A stretch of DNA of 15,415 nucleotides from Solirubrobacterales bacterium (GCA_025964065.1 JAOPZO010000272.1:1-15415), one strand, 5' to 3'; counted from the stretch's first letter, positions 1 to 6,667 are shown. A program made the numbers and translations. Notes: generated by a model from the sequence alone, not told the origin.

Positions 1-64
1 GCCCGTTCGCGTACCGGGCGACCAGCTCCCGCTCGCGGTCGACGCGCCCGCACCCGCGCAGCAC
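1..64 (-). CDS. Possible N-terminal end of a gene leaving the window (sigma-factor-like start, tentative)
   Basis: Reading the minus strand from a GTG at 64-62 gives 21 codons with no stop up to the window edge, beginning MLRGCGRVDRERELVARY. Every codon ends in G or C, as in the confirmed genes here. The piece Arg-Glu-Arg-Glu-Leu-Val-x-Arg-Tyr resembles the opening of SigB/SigF-type sigma factors, but 21 residues cannot establish a family. It would lie 26 nt downstream of the HisKA-only gene on the same strand, so it could be the third gene of that operon. A plus strand reading in which a protein would end at the TGA at 74-76 is also open, but it uses more A/T-ending codons and I consider it less likely. 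No good ribosome binding site decides the start. Confidence 0.3.
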   Translation of the reverse strand, partial: MLRGCGRVDRERELVARYANG

Positions 65-72
65 GCCGCGGC

Positions 73-94
73 CTGAGCGGCGGGCGCCCCTCAG
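73..94 (-). terminator. Hairpin over the stop codon of the HisKA gene (possible terminator)
   Basis: CTGAG at 73-77 pairs with CTCAG at 90-94. One C/C mismatch is followed by three more pairs (79-81 with 86-88) and a 4-nt loop. The hairpin covers the TGA of the HisKA-only gene. No U-run follows on the minus strand, so this is not a standard intrinsic terminator. It might only slow or process the transcript. Confidence 0.25.
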
Positions 95-324
95 CTCGTG
101 TGGCGCTGCCCCCGCTCCGCGTCCAGGATCTCACGCAGCTCCCGCGCTCCCGCGGCGACACGCGCGGTGAACTCCGCCCGCTGCTCGGCGCTCAGCGCGT
201 CCCCGCGGGACTCGAGGAGGTCCGCGAAGCCGCTCACGACGGTCAGCGGCGTGCGCAGCTCGTGCACCAGCGCGACGAGGCGCTCCTGCGGGTCTTCGGG
301 GAGCTCGGGGCGCGCGGCGGCCAT
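91..324 (-). CDS. Stand-alone HisKA (histidine kinase dimerisation/phosphoacceptor) domain protein
   Basis: This 77-residue protein consists almost only of the phosphoacceptor helix pair of a histidine kinase. The H-box is at residues 19-27 (LVHELRTPL), with His21 as the expected phosphorylation site. The second helix follows at about 45-70. There is no sensor region, no membrane segment and no HATPase_c domain: the frame stops at TGA 93-91 and no N/G box can be read in the remaining bases. The ATG lies 6 nt after the stop of the upstream response regulator, so the two are almost certainly cotranscribed. Without an ATPase domain it cannot autophosphorylate alone. It could be a phosphotransfer or docking partner for the regulator, a domain used in trans by another kinase, or a degenerate kinase. 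Its HisKA type is also unexpected beside a NarL regulator, whose usual partners carry HisKA_3. Coding is well supported; function is open. Confidence 0.8.
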   Translation of the reverse strand: MAAARPELPEDPQERLVALVHELRTPLTVVSGFADLLESRGDALSAEQRAEFTARVAAGARELREILDAERGQRHTS

Positions 325-330
325 GGCGGG

Positions 331-966
331 CTACTCCGGGAGCTTGCCCAGCGCGATCTCGCCGCGCTCGAGCGCGAGGGCGATCGCGTGCACGCGGTTG
401 CGCGCCTGCAGCTTGCGGATGACGTTCCGGACGTGGGTGCGCACGGTCTCGACCGAGACGCCGAACTCCTCGCCGACCTTCTCCGCGGTGAGGCCCTCGG
501 CCATCGCGTGCATGATCTCGCGCTCGCGCGGCGAGAGCTGCGGCACCTTGGCCGTCGCGCGCGGGGAGAGCAGGATGCGGTCCAGGCGCGGGTCGACGTA
601 GCTGCCGCCGACCGCGACGCGCTCGATCGCGGCGACGAGCTCCTCCATCGAGCCGGCCTTCAGCGCGTACCCGCGGGCGCCCGAGTCGAGCCCGTCGTAG
701 AGCAGCTCGGCGTCCGCGTCGCCCGTGTAGAGGACGACCCCGAGGGCGGGGCGCTGCGCGAGAAGCTCGCGGGTGAGCTCGATGCCGTCGCCGTCGGGGA
801 GGCGGATGTCGATCAGCGCGACGTCGGGATCGGCCACCGCGACGAGGTCCAGGCCCGCGGCGACGTTGCCGGCCGCGCCCACGACGTCGAGCCCACTCTG
901 GCCCAGCATGACCGCCAGGCCCTCACGGAGTGCTTCGTGGTCGTCCACGATCACGAGCTTCGTCAT
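331..966 (-). CDS. NarL/FixJ-type response regulator (receiver + LuxR HTH)
   Basis: This is a 211-residue two-domain transcription regulator. The receiver domain spans about residues 3-118. Acidic pocket Asp8/Asp9, phosphoacceptor Asp53 (in ALIDIRLPDGDG), Thr81 and Lys103 are all present, so it should be phosphorylatable. A linker leads to a LuxR-type helix-turn-helix at about 147-200, starting LSPREREI and including VSVETVRTHVRNV-like recognition residues. I start at the ATG at 966-964 because it gives the canonical opening MTKLVIVDDHE and lies 8 nt after a TAnnnT box. The open frame extends further upstream, but those residues have no family character. It is followed after 6 nt by the HisKA-only gene and faces pafBC across a 151-bp divergent gap containing a large inverted repeat, a plausible place for autoregulation (inference). 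No full-length sensor kinase is encoded in the window, so the signal is unknown. Confidence 0.92.
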   Translation of the reverse strand: MTKLVIVDDHEALREGLAVMLGQSGLDVVGAAGNVAAGLDLVAVADPDVALIDIRLPDGDGIELTRELLAQRPALGVVLYTGDADAELLYDGLDSGARGYALKAGSMEELVAAIERVAVGGSYVDPRLDRILLSPRATAKVPQLSPREREIMHAMAEGLTAEKVGEEFGVSVETVRTHVRNVIRKLQARNRVHAIALALERGEIALGKLPE

Positions 967-974
967 CGCCTCGA

Positions 975-980
975 ACGCTA
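975..980 (-). promoter_or_regulatory. -10 box of the NarL-type regulator gene
   Basis: On the minus strand the sequence TAGCGT (980 to 975) lies 8 nt before the ATG at 966. This matches the actinobacterial TAnnnT -10 at a distance that puts the transcription start on or next to the start codon (leaderless). No convincing -35 is visible. Confidence 0.55.
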
Positions 981-983
981 CCG

Positions 984-1007
984 GGACCGGCCGTCTGGGC
1001 CCGGTCC
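984..1007. repeat. Inverted repeat in the divergent promoter region
   Basis: GGACCGG (984-990) and CCGGTCC (1001-1007) are perfect 7-bp inverted arms around a 10-nt centre. The repeat sits immediately upstream of the -10 box of the response regulator, where a -35 or an operator would be. It may bind a dimeric regulator such as the NarL-type protein itself, which is inference. Confidence 0.4.
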
Positions 1008-1020
1008 GGCCGGCGGACAT

Positions 1021-1085
1021 CCGTTCGCATCTGGTGCGCACGAAAGGCCGCAAAGAGCGGCCGGGTTGTGCGCAAGCGCGAACGG
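1021..1085. repeat. Nested three-tier inverted repeat between the NarL regulator and pafBC
   Basis: Three perfect inverted repeats share one centre. The outer is CCGTTCGC 1021-1028 with GCGAACGG 1078-1085. The middle is TGCGCAC 1035-1041 with GTGCGCA 1068-1074. The inner is GGCCGC 1046-1051 with GCGGCC 1057-1062, with loop AAAGA. In total 21 base pairs lie within 65 nt of non-coding DNA. It lies just upstream of the pafBC -10 and about 40 bp upstream of the regulator's -10. It could be an operator array, a cruciform, or a structured RNA if transcription starts upstream of it. I recognise no known family. Confidence 0.6.
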
Positions 1086-1103
1086 CGCTCGGCGGACCCC
1101 CTC

Positions 1104-1109
1104 TATCGT
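1104..1109 (+). promoter_or_regulatory. -10 box of pafBC
   Basis: TATCGT lies 8 nt before the pafBC ATG at 1118, suggesting leaderless transcription. The position where a PafBC-dependent (RecA-NDp) upstream motif would lie does not match TTGTCRGTG, so autoregulation through that motif is not visible. Confidence 0.55.
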
Positions 1110-1117
1110 CCCCGGGC

Positions 1118-3208
1118 ATGGCGAAGGACACGGAGAAGCTTATCCGCCAGCTGTCCCTCATCTCCTACCTGATGGCCGAGCGTCGTCCGGTGACCGCGCT
1201 CGAGATCCGCCGGGACGTCGAGGGCTACAGCGGCATGAACGAGGACGCGTTCGCGCGGCGCTTCTACGCGGACCGCTCCGAGCTCGACGCGCTCGGCATC
1301 GCCCTGACCGTCGAGAAGCCGGTCGACGGGGTCGCCGAGCAGGAGAACTACTCCCTGCGCCCCGAGAACTTCCACCTCCCGGCCATCGCCTTCACCGACC
1401 GCGAGCTCGCGTCGCTGCAGACCGCGCTCTCGCTGCTCGACGGCGAGTTCGCCTACGCGGAGCCGCTGCGGATGGCGCTCCAGCAGATCTCCTGGGGCCG
1501 GCCGAGCCCGCTCAACGCGCCCGACCAGGGCTCGATCGCGCTCGGGATCACCGGCAGTGCCGGCGGCCACGAGCTCACGAGCCGCCTCGCGAAGGTCGAG
1601 ACCGCGATCTTCCGGCACAAGACGATCACGTTCGACTACTACACGATGGAGCGGGACGAGACGGGCCCCCGCAAGGTCGATCCGTACCACCTGCTCTTCC
1701 AGGGCGGCCAGTTCTACCTCCTCGGCCACGCGCACGAGCGCGGTGCCCTGCGGGTCTTCCGCCTCAGCCGCATCCGCGGGAAGGTCGCCTACGCGACGAA
1801 GGCCGAGCACGACTTCCGGCGCCCCACGGACTTCGACCCGCGGGCCTACGCGAACCGCGCCGACTGGCAGTTCGGCGACGCGACGCAGGAGGCGCAGGTC
1901 TGGATCTCCGACCGCATCGGCTGGCAGGTCGAGCGCCACTTCGGGCGCTTCGGCTCCGTCGCGCCCGCGCCCGATGGCGGCATCGTCTTCACGACGCGGT
2001 ACGCGAACGCCCGCCAGCTCGCGAGCTGGGTCATGCGCCTGGGCGAGCATGCGCGCGTCCTCGAGCCCGAGGCGCTCCGCGACGAGGTCGCCGAGCGCGT
2101 CGAGCTCCTCGCGGCCCGGCACGACGGCGAGCTGGAGCTCGCGCCCGAGGGGCCGCCGCCCGGCGCGCTCTCGGCGTCGGCCAACGGCGCCGCGAACGGC
2201 CACGCCGCCGCCGCGGCGCGCGCCGAGCCGAACGAGCCCAAGCGCGAGGCGCAGATTCGCCCCGAGCGCTTCGCGCGGCTCGTCACGCTCGCCTCCGTCC
2301 TCATCGAGGCGGGCCGCAAGGGCGAGCTCCTCGTCGCCGACGAGGTCTGCGAGCAGCTCCAGATCACCGAGCAGGAGCTCCACGAGGACGTCCAGGTCCT
2401 GAACGTCGTGAACTTCGGCGGCGGCTCCTACGTCCTCTACGCGGAGGTCAACGCGGACGGCATGATCGAAGTCGACCCCGAGCCGTACTCGGACAACTTC
2501 GCGCGGCCCGCCCGCCTGCTTCCCGTCGAGGCGAAGGCGCTCATCGCGGCCATCGACCTCATCGGGGACCACCTCCCCGAGGGGGCGCTCGAGGGCGCGC
2601 GCGAGAAGATCGTCGCGGCGCTGGGCGTCGACCCGATGGAGCAGGGGCTGCAGTTCGCCCGCCAGGGCGCGGACGACTCCGACGTCGCGCGGGTCGTCAG
2701 CGAGGCCATCACGGGCCGCCGGCTCATCCGCCTCGAGTACTACAAGCCGAACGAGGACCAGTTCTCCGAGCGGGTCCTCGAGCCCTACGCGCTCATCAAC
2801 GGCCGCGAGGGCTGGTACGTCGCGACGTTCGACCCGAACAAGGACGCCGTCCGCCACTTCCGCCTCGACCGCGTGAAGGAGATCGAGGTGCTCGAGGAGA
2901 CGTTCGAGCCGCGCCCGGAGGTCGACCCGTCGGCCGACGTCGAGGGCTGGCCGCGCACGGGCGAGGTGCCCGCGTCGCGGACCGCGCGCGTGTGGGTCTC
3001 GCCCGAGCGCGCGCGCTGGGCGCGCGAGGAGCGCCACGTGCACCGGGAGCTCACGGACGGTTCCGTCGTCGTCGAGCTGAGCTTCGCGGGGGCCGACTGG
3101 CTCGTCCGCGAGGTGCTGAAGGAGGCCGGCGACGCCGCCGTCCTCGAGCCCGCCGAGGCGCGCGAGGCCGTGCGGGACGCCGTGGCGAAGCTGCGCGTCG
3201 TGCGCTGA
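1118..3208 (+). CDS. pafBC: PafBC: fused PafB-PafC double WYL-domain transcription activator of the DNA-damage response
   Basis: This 696-residue protein is two WYL regulators joined head to tail. Half one has a winged helix at about residues 5-60, a WYL domain with core near 187-220 (DPYHLLFQGGQ, then Phe199-Tyr200-Leu201) and a WCX-like extension to about 345. A low-complexity Ala/Asn/Glu linker follows at about 346-380. Half two repeats the plan: winged helix 383-430, WYL core with Trp566-Tyr567-Val568, and a WCX domain to the end. In mycobacteria PafB and PafC are separate adjacent genes and act together as the LexA/RecA-independent activator of DNA-repair genes; fused forms occur in other actinobacteria. 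The WYL domains are thought to sense a nucleic-acid damage signal. The ATG was chosen because homology begins there and a TAnnnT box lies 8 nt upstream; the open frame extends 115 codons further without family character. The usual Pup-proteasome neighbours (pafA, prcBA) and tat genes are absent from this window. Confidence 0.9.
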   Translation: MAKDTEKLIRQLSLISYLMAERRPVTALEIRRDVEGYSGMNEDAFARRFYADRSELDALGIALTVEKPVDGVAEQENYSLRPENFHLPAIAFTDRELASLQTALSLLDGEFAYAEPLRMALQQISWGRPSPLNAPDQGSIALGITGSAGGHELTSRLAKVETAIFRHKTITFDYYTMERDETGPRKVDPYHLLFQGGQFYLLGHAHERGALRVFRLSRIRGKVAYATKAEHDFRRPTDFDPRAYANRADWQFGDATQEAQVWISDRIGWQVERHFGRFGSVAPAPDGGIVFTTRYANARQLASWVMRLGEHARVLEPEALRDEVAERVELLAARHDGELELAPEGPPPGALSASANGAANGHAAAAARAEPNEPKREAQIRPERFARLVTLASVLIEAGRKGELLVADEVCEQLQITEQELHEDVQVLNVVNFGGGSYVLYAEVNADGMIEVDPEPYSDNFARPARLLPVEAKALIAAIDLIGDHLPEGALEGAREKIVAALGVDPMEQGLQFARQGADDSDVARVVSEAITGRRLIRLEYYKPNEDQFSERVLEPYALINGREGWYVATFDPNKDAVRHFRLDRVKEIEVLEETFEPRPEVDPSADVEGWPRTGEVPASRTARVWVSPERARWAREERHVHRELTDGSVVVELSFAGADWLVREVLKEAGDAAVLEPAEAREAVRDAVAKLRVVR

Positions 3209-3218
3209 TCCTCGCCCG

Positions 3219-3224
3219 TAGGGT
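3219..3224 (+). promoter_or_regulatory. -10 box upstream of the PPOX-like gene
   Basis: TAGGGT lies in the 23-bp gap after pafBC, 7 nt before the ATG at 3232. This suggests the gene has its own leaderless promoter in addition to possible read-through from pafBC. Confidence 0.45.
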
Positions 3225-3231
3225 TCGCGGC

Positions 3232-3702
3232 ATGCCGAGCCGCCGGGACCTCATCCAGATGTCCGACGAGGAGGTCGCCGCCTTCCTCGACGAGGAGCGG
3301 ACGATCATCTGCGCCTCGAACGGCAAGGACGGCTGGCCGCACCTCATGCCGCTCTGGTTCGTGGTCCGCGACGGGACCGTCTGGGCCTGGACGTTCGGGA
3401 AGTCGCAGAAGACCGTGAACCTCCAGCGCGACCCGCGCGCGACCCTGCAGGTCGAGGCGGGCCTCGAGTACCAGGAGCTGCGCGGCGTGATGCTCGAGAC
3501 GGAGGTCACGATCCACACGGACGTCGAGACGGTCCTCGGCGTCGGCCTCGAGGTCATGCAGCGCTACGGCGGGGGGACCGGCGAGGTGTCCGACGACGCG
3601 CGCGCGATGATCCGCAAGCAGGCCGAGAAGCGGGTCGCTCTCGCGTTCACCGAGCGGAAGCGCACCTCCTGGGACCACCGCAAGCTCGGCGGGACGTACT
3701 AG
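3232..3702 (+). CDS. PPOX-class flavin/F420-dependent oxidoreductase (pyridoxamine 5'-phosphate oxidase-like split barrel)
   Basis: This 156-residue protein has the split-barrel pattern of the PNPOx/FDOR superfamily. A short N-terminal helix (MSDEEVAAFLDEER, about residues 10-23) is followed by strands in WPHLMPLWFVVRDGTVWAW (about 35-54). Next come Ser/Lys-containing GKSQKTVNLQRDPR (about 57-70), the cofactor-phosphate region of these enzymes, and the barrel closing at about 72-95. Actinobacterial relatives bind F420, FMN or haem and reduce varied substrates. The exact cofactor cannot be fixed from sequence alone, and the substrate is unknown. The length is normal for the family. It starts 23 nt after pafBC with its own TAnnnT box and ends 31 nt before rmlA, with no obvious functional tie to either neighbour. 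Confidence 0.85.
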   Translation: MPSRRDLIQMSDEEVAAFLDEERTIICASNGKDGWPHLMPLWFVVRDGTVWAWTFGKSQKTVNLQRDPRATLQVEAGLEYQELRGVMLETEVTIHTDVETVLGVGLEVMQRYGGGTGEVSDDARAMIRKQAEKRVALAFTERKRTSWDHRKLGGTY

Positions 3703-3718
3703 CCGGGAGCGGACCGCC

Positions 3719-3724
3719 TAGCCT
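3719..3724 (+). promoter_or_regulatory. -10 box of the rml operon
   Basis: TAGCCT lies 9 nt before the ATG at 3734, but only 3 nt before the alternative GTG at 3728. Spacing elsewhere in the window (6-9 nt) favours the ATG. This would drive rmlA-rmlD-rmlB. Confidence 0.5.
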
Positions 3725-3733
3725 CTCGTGGCC

Positions 3734-4807
3734 ATGGCACCCCTGAAGGGCCTCATCCTCTCCGGGGGCAAGGGCACACGCCTGCGCCCCATCACCCACA
3801 CGAGCGCGAAGCAGCTCGTGCCGGTCGCCAACCGCCCCGTGCTCTTCTACGGCATCCAGGCGATGGCCGACGCGGGCATCGAGGAGGTCGGGATCATCAT
3901 CGCGCCCGAGACCGGCCCGGAGATCCAGGAGGTCGCGGGCGACGGCTCGAAGTTCGGCGTCCGCATCACCTACATCGTCCAGGACGAGCCCGCCGGCCTC
4001 GCGCACGCGGTGCTCACCGCGGAGCCGTTCCTCGGCGCCTCGCCCTTCGTGATGTACCTCGGGGACAACCTGCTGCAGGGCGGCATCCAGGAGCTCGTGA
4101 GCGCCTTCGAGGCCAACGCGCCCGACGCGCTGATCCTCCTCACGCCCGTCGACGACCCGGAGAACTTCGGGGTCGCGGAGCTCGAGGACGGCGCCGTGGT
4201 CCGCCTCGCGGAGAAGCCGAAGGAGCCCAGGACGAACCTCGCGCTCGTCGGCGTCTACATGTTCACCGCGGGCATCCATGACGCCGCCCGCGCGATCGAG
4301 CCCTCGCCGCGTGGCGAGCTCGAGATCACCGACGCGATCCAGCACCTCGTGGACACGGGCAAGCGCGTCGAGCCGCACGTCGTGCGCGGCTGGTGGAAGG
4401 ACACGGGGCGCCTCGCCGACATGCTCGAGGCCAACCGGCTCATTCTCGACGTCATCGAGACGCGGGTCGAGGGGACCCTCACCGACTCCGTCGTCGACGG
4501 CCGCGTGGTCATCGAGGAGGGCGCGACGCTCGTCAACGCGACCGTCCGCGGCCCGGCCGTCATCGGCGCGGGCGCGCACCTCGAGGACTGCTACGTCGGG
4601 CCGTACTCCGCGATCGGCGAGGGCTGCGTCGTCGAGCGGGCCGAGGTGGAGCACTCCATCCTGCTCGCCGGTTCGGAGGTCCGCGGGCTCGACGGCCGCA
4701 TGGAGAGCTCGCTGCTCGGCCGCAACGTGAAGATCGGCCGCTCGACCCGCCAGCCGCGCGCCTACCGCTTCATGGTCGGCGACAACTCGGAGATCGAGAT
4801 CCTTTGA
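3734..4807 (+). CDS. rmlA: Glucose-1-phosphate thymidylyltransferase, long form (RmlA)
   Basis: This 357-residue enzyme makes dTDP-glucose from dTTP and glucose-1-phosphate, the first step toward dTDP-L-rhamnose. The N-terminal nucleotidyltransferase domain begins with GLILSGGKGTRLRPIT (residues 6-21), the nucleotide-binding loop, then AKQLVPVANRPVLFYGI. Asp111 in YLGDNLL is the expected metal-binding aspartate. From about residue 240 hexapeptide repeats (EEGATLVNATVRGPAVIGAG and onward) form a left-handed beta-helix. This tail marks the long-form/StrD-like subfamily rather than the roughly 290-residue short RmlA. Alternative GTG 3728 would add two residues; ATG 3734 is preferred on -10 spacing. 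The stop TGA overlaps the TTG start of rmlD by 4 nt. Strict sugar specificity is inferred from the rmlB and rmlD neighbours. Confidence 0.93.
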   Translation: MAPLKGLILSGGKGTRLRPITHTSAKQLVPVANRPVLFYGIQAMADAGIEEVGIIIAPETGPEIQEVAGDGSKFGVRITYIVQDEPAGLAHAVLTAEPFLGASPFVMYLGDNLLQGGIQELVSAFEANAPDALILLTPVDDPENFGVAELEDGAVVRLAEKPKEPRTNLALVGVYMFTAGIHDAARAIEPSPRGELEITDAIQHLVDTGKRVEPHVVRGWWKDTGRLADMLEANRLILDVIETRVEGTLTDSVVDGRVVIEEGATLVNATVRGPAVIGAGAHLEDCYVGPYSAIGEGCVVERAEVEHSILLAGSEVRGLDGRMESSLLGRNVKIGRSTRQPRAYRFMVGDNSEIEIL

Positions 4808-5649
4808 AGCTGCTCGTGACGGGCGCCGCCGGGATGCTCGGGCATCGCGTCGTGGACGCGGGGCGCGCCGCGGGCCACGACGTGGTCGCCGCGGACCTCG
4901 CGGAGTGCGACCTGACCGACGCCGACGCGGTCACCGCGTTCGTGGCGCAGCTCGCGCCGGACGCGATCGTCAACTGCGCGGCGTACACGGACGTCGACGC
5001 CGCGGAGGAGCACGAGGACGTCGCGCTGCGGGTGAACGCGGACGCCGCGGGCAACCTCGCCCGCGCCGCCGCCGCGGTCGGCGCGCGGCTCGTGCACGTC
5101 TCGACGGACTACGTCTTCGACGGCGAGAACGACCGGCCCTGGGTCGAGTCCGACCACCCCTCCCCGCTCGGCGCCTACGGCCGCACGAAGCTCGCGGGCG
5201 AGGAGCAGGTCGCGCTCGCCACCCCGGACCACGCGATCGTCCGCACCGCCTGGCTCTTCGGGGTCGGGGGCCCGAACTTCGTCGACACGATGCTGCGCCT
5301 CGCGCAGGACCGCGACGAGGTCGCCGTCGTCACCGACCAGACCGGATGCCCCACCTGGGCGGGGCACCTCGCGCCCGCGCTCGTGGCGCTCGCGGAGGAT
5401 CGGGAGCAGACGGGCGTCTTCCACGGCGCCGGGGGCGGGCAGTGCACCTGGAACGAGCTCGCGGCGGAGACGTTCTCCCGTGCGGGCGTCGCCTGCCGCG
5501 CAACTCCCACCACCGCAGATGCGTTCAAGCGCCCGGCACCCCGGCCCGCCTGGTCCGTGCTCGGCACCCAACGCGAGCCCGGCGTGCGGCTGCCGCCGTG
5601 GACCCAAGGGCTGCAGGGCCATCTCGACGACTTGAAGGAGATCTCATGA
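4804..5649 (+). CDS. rmlD: dTDP-4-dehydrorhamnose reductase (RmlD)
   Basis: This 281-residue short-chain dehydrogenase catalyses the last step, NAD(P)H-dependent reduction of dTDP-4-keto-L-rhamnose to dTDP-L-rhamnose. It opens with the Rossmann motif VTGAAGMLG (residues 5-13) and has NCAAYTDVDAAE, the RmlD-typical strand VSTDYVFDG, and the catalytic pair Tyr125-x3-Lys129 (YGRTK). The TDQTGCPTW segment is also characteristic of RmlD. The start is a TTG at 4804-4806 within TTGA, overlapping the rmlA stop. It is the only start that gives the MKLLVTG opening, and no separate Shine-Dalgarno is needed if translation is coupled. The end overlaps the rmlB ATG by 4 nt (ATGA). Its substrate needs the RmlC epimerase, which is not encoded in this window. 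Confidence 0.93.
   Translation: MKLLVTGAAGMLGHRVVDAGRAAGHDVVAADLAECDLTDADAVTAFVAQLAPDAIVNCAAYTDVDAAEEHEDVALRVNADAAGNLARAAAAVGARLVHVSTDYVFDGENDRPWVESDHPSPLGAYGRTKLAGEEQVALATPDHAIVRTAWLFGVGGPNFVDTMLRLAQDRDEVAVVTDQTGCPTWAGHLAPALVALAEDREQTGVFHGAGGGQCTWNELAAETFSRAGVACRATPTTADAFKRPAPRPAWSVLGTQREPGVRLPPWTQGLQGHLDDLKEIS
5635..5640 (+). promoter_or_regulatory. Strong Shine-Dalgarno of rmlB
   Basis: AAGGAG lies 5 nt before the ATG at 5646, inside the last codons of rmlD. It is the clearest ribosome binding site in the window and fixes the rmlB start. Confidence 0.75.
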
Positions 5650-6632
5650 AGCTGCTGGTCTGCGGCGGGGCCGGGTTCATCGGCTCGAACTTCGCGCGGC
5701 TGCGTGCCGCCGCCGGCGACGACGTGGTCGTCCTCGACAAGCTGACCTACGCGGGCCGGAAGGAGAACCTCGAGGGCGTCGAGCACTCCTTCGTGCACGG
5801 TGGGATCGAGGACGCCGACAAGGTGGCGGAGGCGATGGACGGCGCGGACGCGGTCGTGAACTTCGCGGCCGAGACGCACGTGGACCGCTCCATCGCCGAC
5901 CCGATGGCCTTCGTCCGCACGCACGGCGAGGGGACCTACGTCCTGCTCGAGGCGGCCCGCGAGCGGAAGCTCCGCTACGTGCAGGTCTCCACGGACGAGG
6001 TCTACGGCTCGATCGCGGAGGGAAGCTTCACGGAGTCCTCTCCGCTCGCCCCCTCGTCGCCGTACTCGGCGACGAAGGCGGGCGCCGACCTGCTCGTCGG
6101 CTCGTACTTCGACACGTTCGGCCTCGAGACGCTCATCTGCCGCGGCTCGAACAACTACGGCCCGCGCCAGTACCCCGAGAAGCTCATCCCGCTCATGGTC
6201 CTCAACGCCCTGCACGGCGACAAGCTGCCCGTGTACGGCGACGGCATGAACGTCCGCAACTGGCTCTTCGTCGAGGACTTCGCGCGCGGCATCGGCCACG
6301 TCCTCGAGCACGGCGTTCCCGGCGAGGTCTACAACGTCGGCGGCCCGGACGAGGAGGACAACCTCACCGTGGTCAAGCGCATCATCGAGATCGTCGGCGG
6401 CGACGAGGCCGAGCTCATCCAGTACGTCACGGACCGCCCGGGCCACGACCGCCGCTACTCCCTCGGCAGCGAGAAGGTCCGCGCGCTCGGCTGGGAGGCG
6501 CAGGTGCGCTTCGAGGAGGGCCTCGAGCAGACGGTCAGCTGGTACCGGGACAACGCGTGGTGGTGGGAGCCGATCCGCTCCGGCGACTACCGCGCGTACT
6601 ACGAGCGCCAGTACGGGACGTCGCTGGGCTGA
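5646..6632 (+). CDS. rmlB: dTDP-glucose 4,6-dehydratase (RmlB)
   Basis: This 328-residue extended SDR converts dTDP-glucose to dTDP-4-keto-6-deoxyglucose using bound NAD+. The cofactor motif CGGAGFIGSN is at residues 6-15. FAAETHVDRSI follows the family pattern. The catalytic Thr116-Asp117-Glu118 (STDEVYG) and Tyr140-x3-Lys144 (YSATK) are intact. SNNYGPRQYPEKLIPLM, RNWLFVEDFARGI and the late TDRPGHDRRY are all RmlB signatures. The length is normal. It is the third gene of the rmlA-D-B operon, joined to rmlD by an ATGA overlap with a strong Shine-Dalgarno. The next gene is convergent, 34 nt away, so the operon ends here. Confidence 0.95.
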   Translation: MKLLVCGGAGFIGSNFARLRAAAGDDVVVLDKLTYAGRKENLEGVEHSFVHGGIEDADKVAEAMDGADAVVNFAAETHVDRSIADPMAFVRTHGEGTYVLLEAARERKLRYVQVSTDEVYGSIAEGSFTESSPLAPSSPYSATKAGADLLVGSYFDTFGLETLICRGSNNYGPRQYPEKLIPLMVLNALHGDKLPVYGDGMNVRNWLFVEDFARGIGHVLEHGVPGEVYNVGGPDEEDNLTVVKRIIEIVGGDEAELIQYVTDRPGHDRRYSLGSEKVRALGWEAQVRFEEGLEQTVSWYRDNAWWWEPIRSGDYRAYYERQYGTSLG

Positions 6633-6648
6633 CGTTGCGAGCGGTCCG

Positions 6649-6667
6649 GTTCGGCGATCCGGCGAAC
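6649..6667. terminator. Small hairpin between convergent rmlB and the AbiEi/DUF559 gene
   Basis: GTTCG (6649-6653) and CGAAC (6663-6667) are inverted. A G/G mismatch is followed by two further pairs and a 3-nt loop. It occupies the 34-bp convergent gap, could serve both strands, and its right arm is part of the 11-bp direct repeat described separately. No T-run follows, so terminator activity is uncertain. Confidence 0.3.

Noticed and set aside
2..76. C-terminal end of a plus strand gene stopping at TGA 74-76
   Set aside because: Only 24 codons, with several A/T third positions. The minus strand reading has fully G/C third positions and fits the operon direction better.
1103..3043. A 646-codon minus strand frame opposite pafBC
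   Set aside because: Repetitive Leu/Asp/Val/Glu composition typical of an antisense shadow; pafBC in the other strand is fully recognisable.
100..3702. A 1200-codon plus strand frame covering the NarL regulator, pafBC and the PPOX gene
   Set aside because: Only its last 156 codons (from 3232) show family similarity. The rest is an Arg/Pro-rich shadow of genes in other frames.
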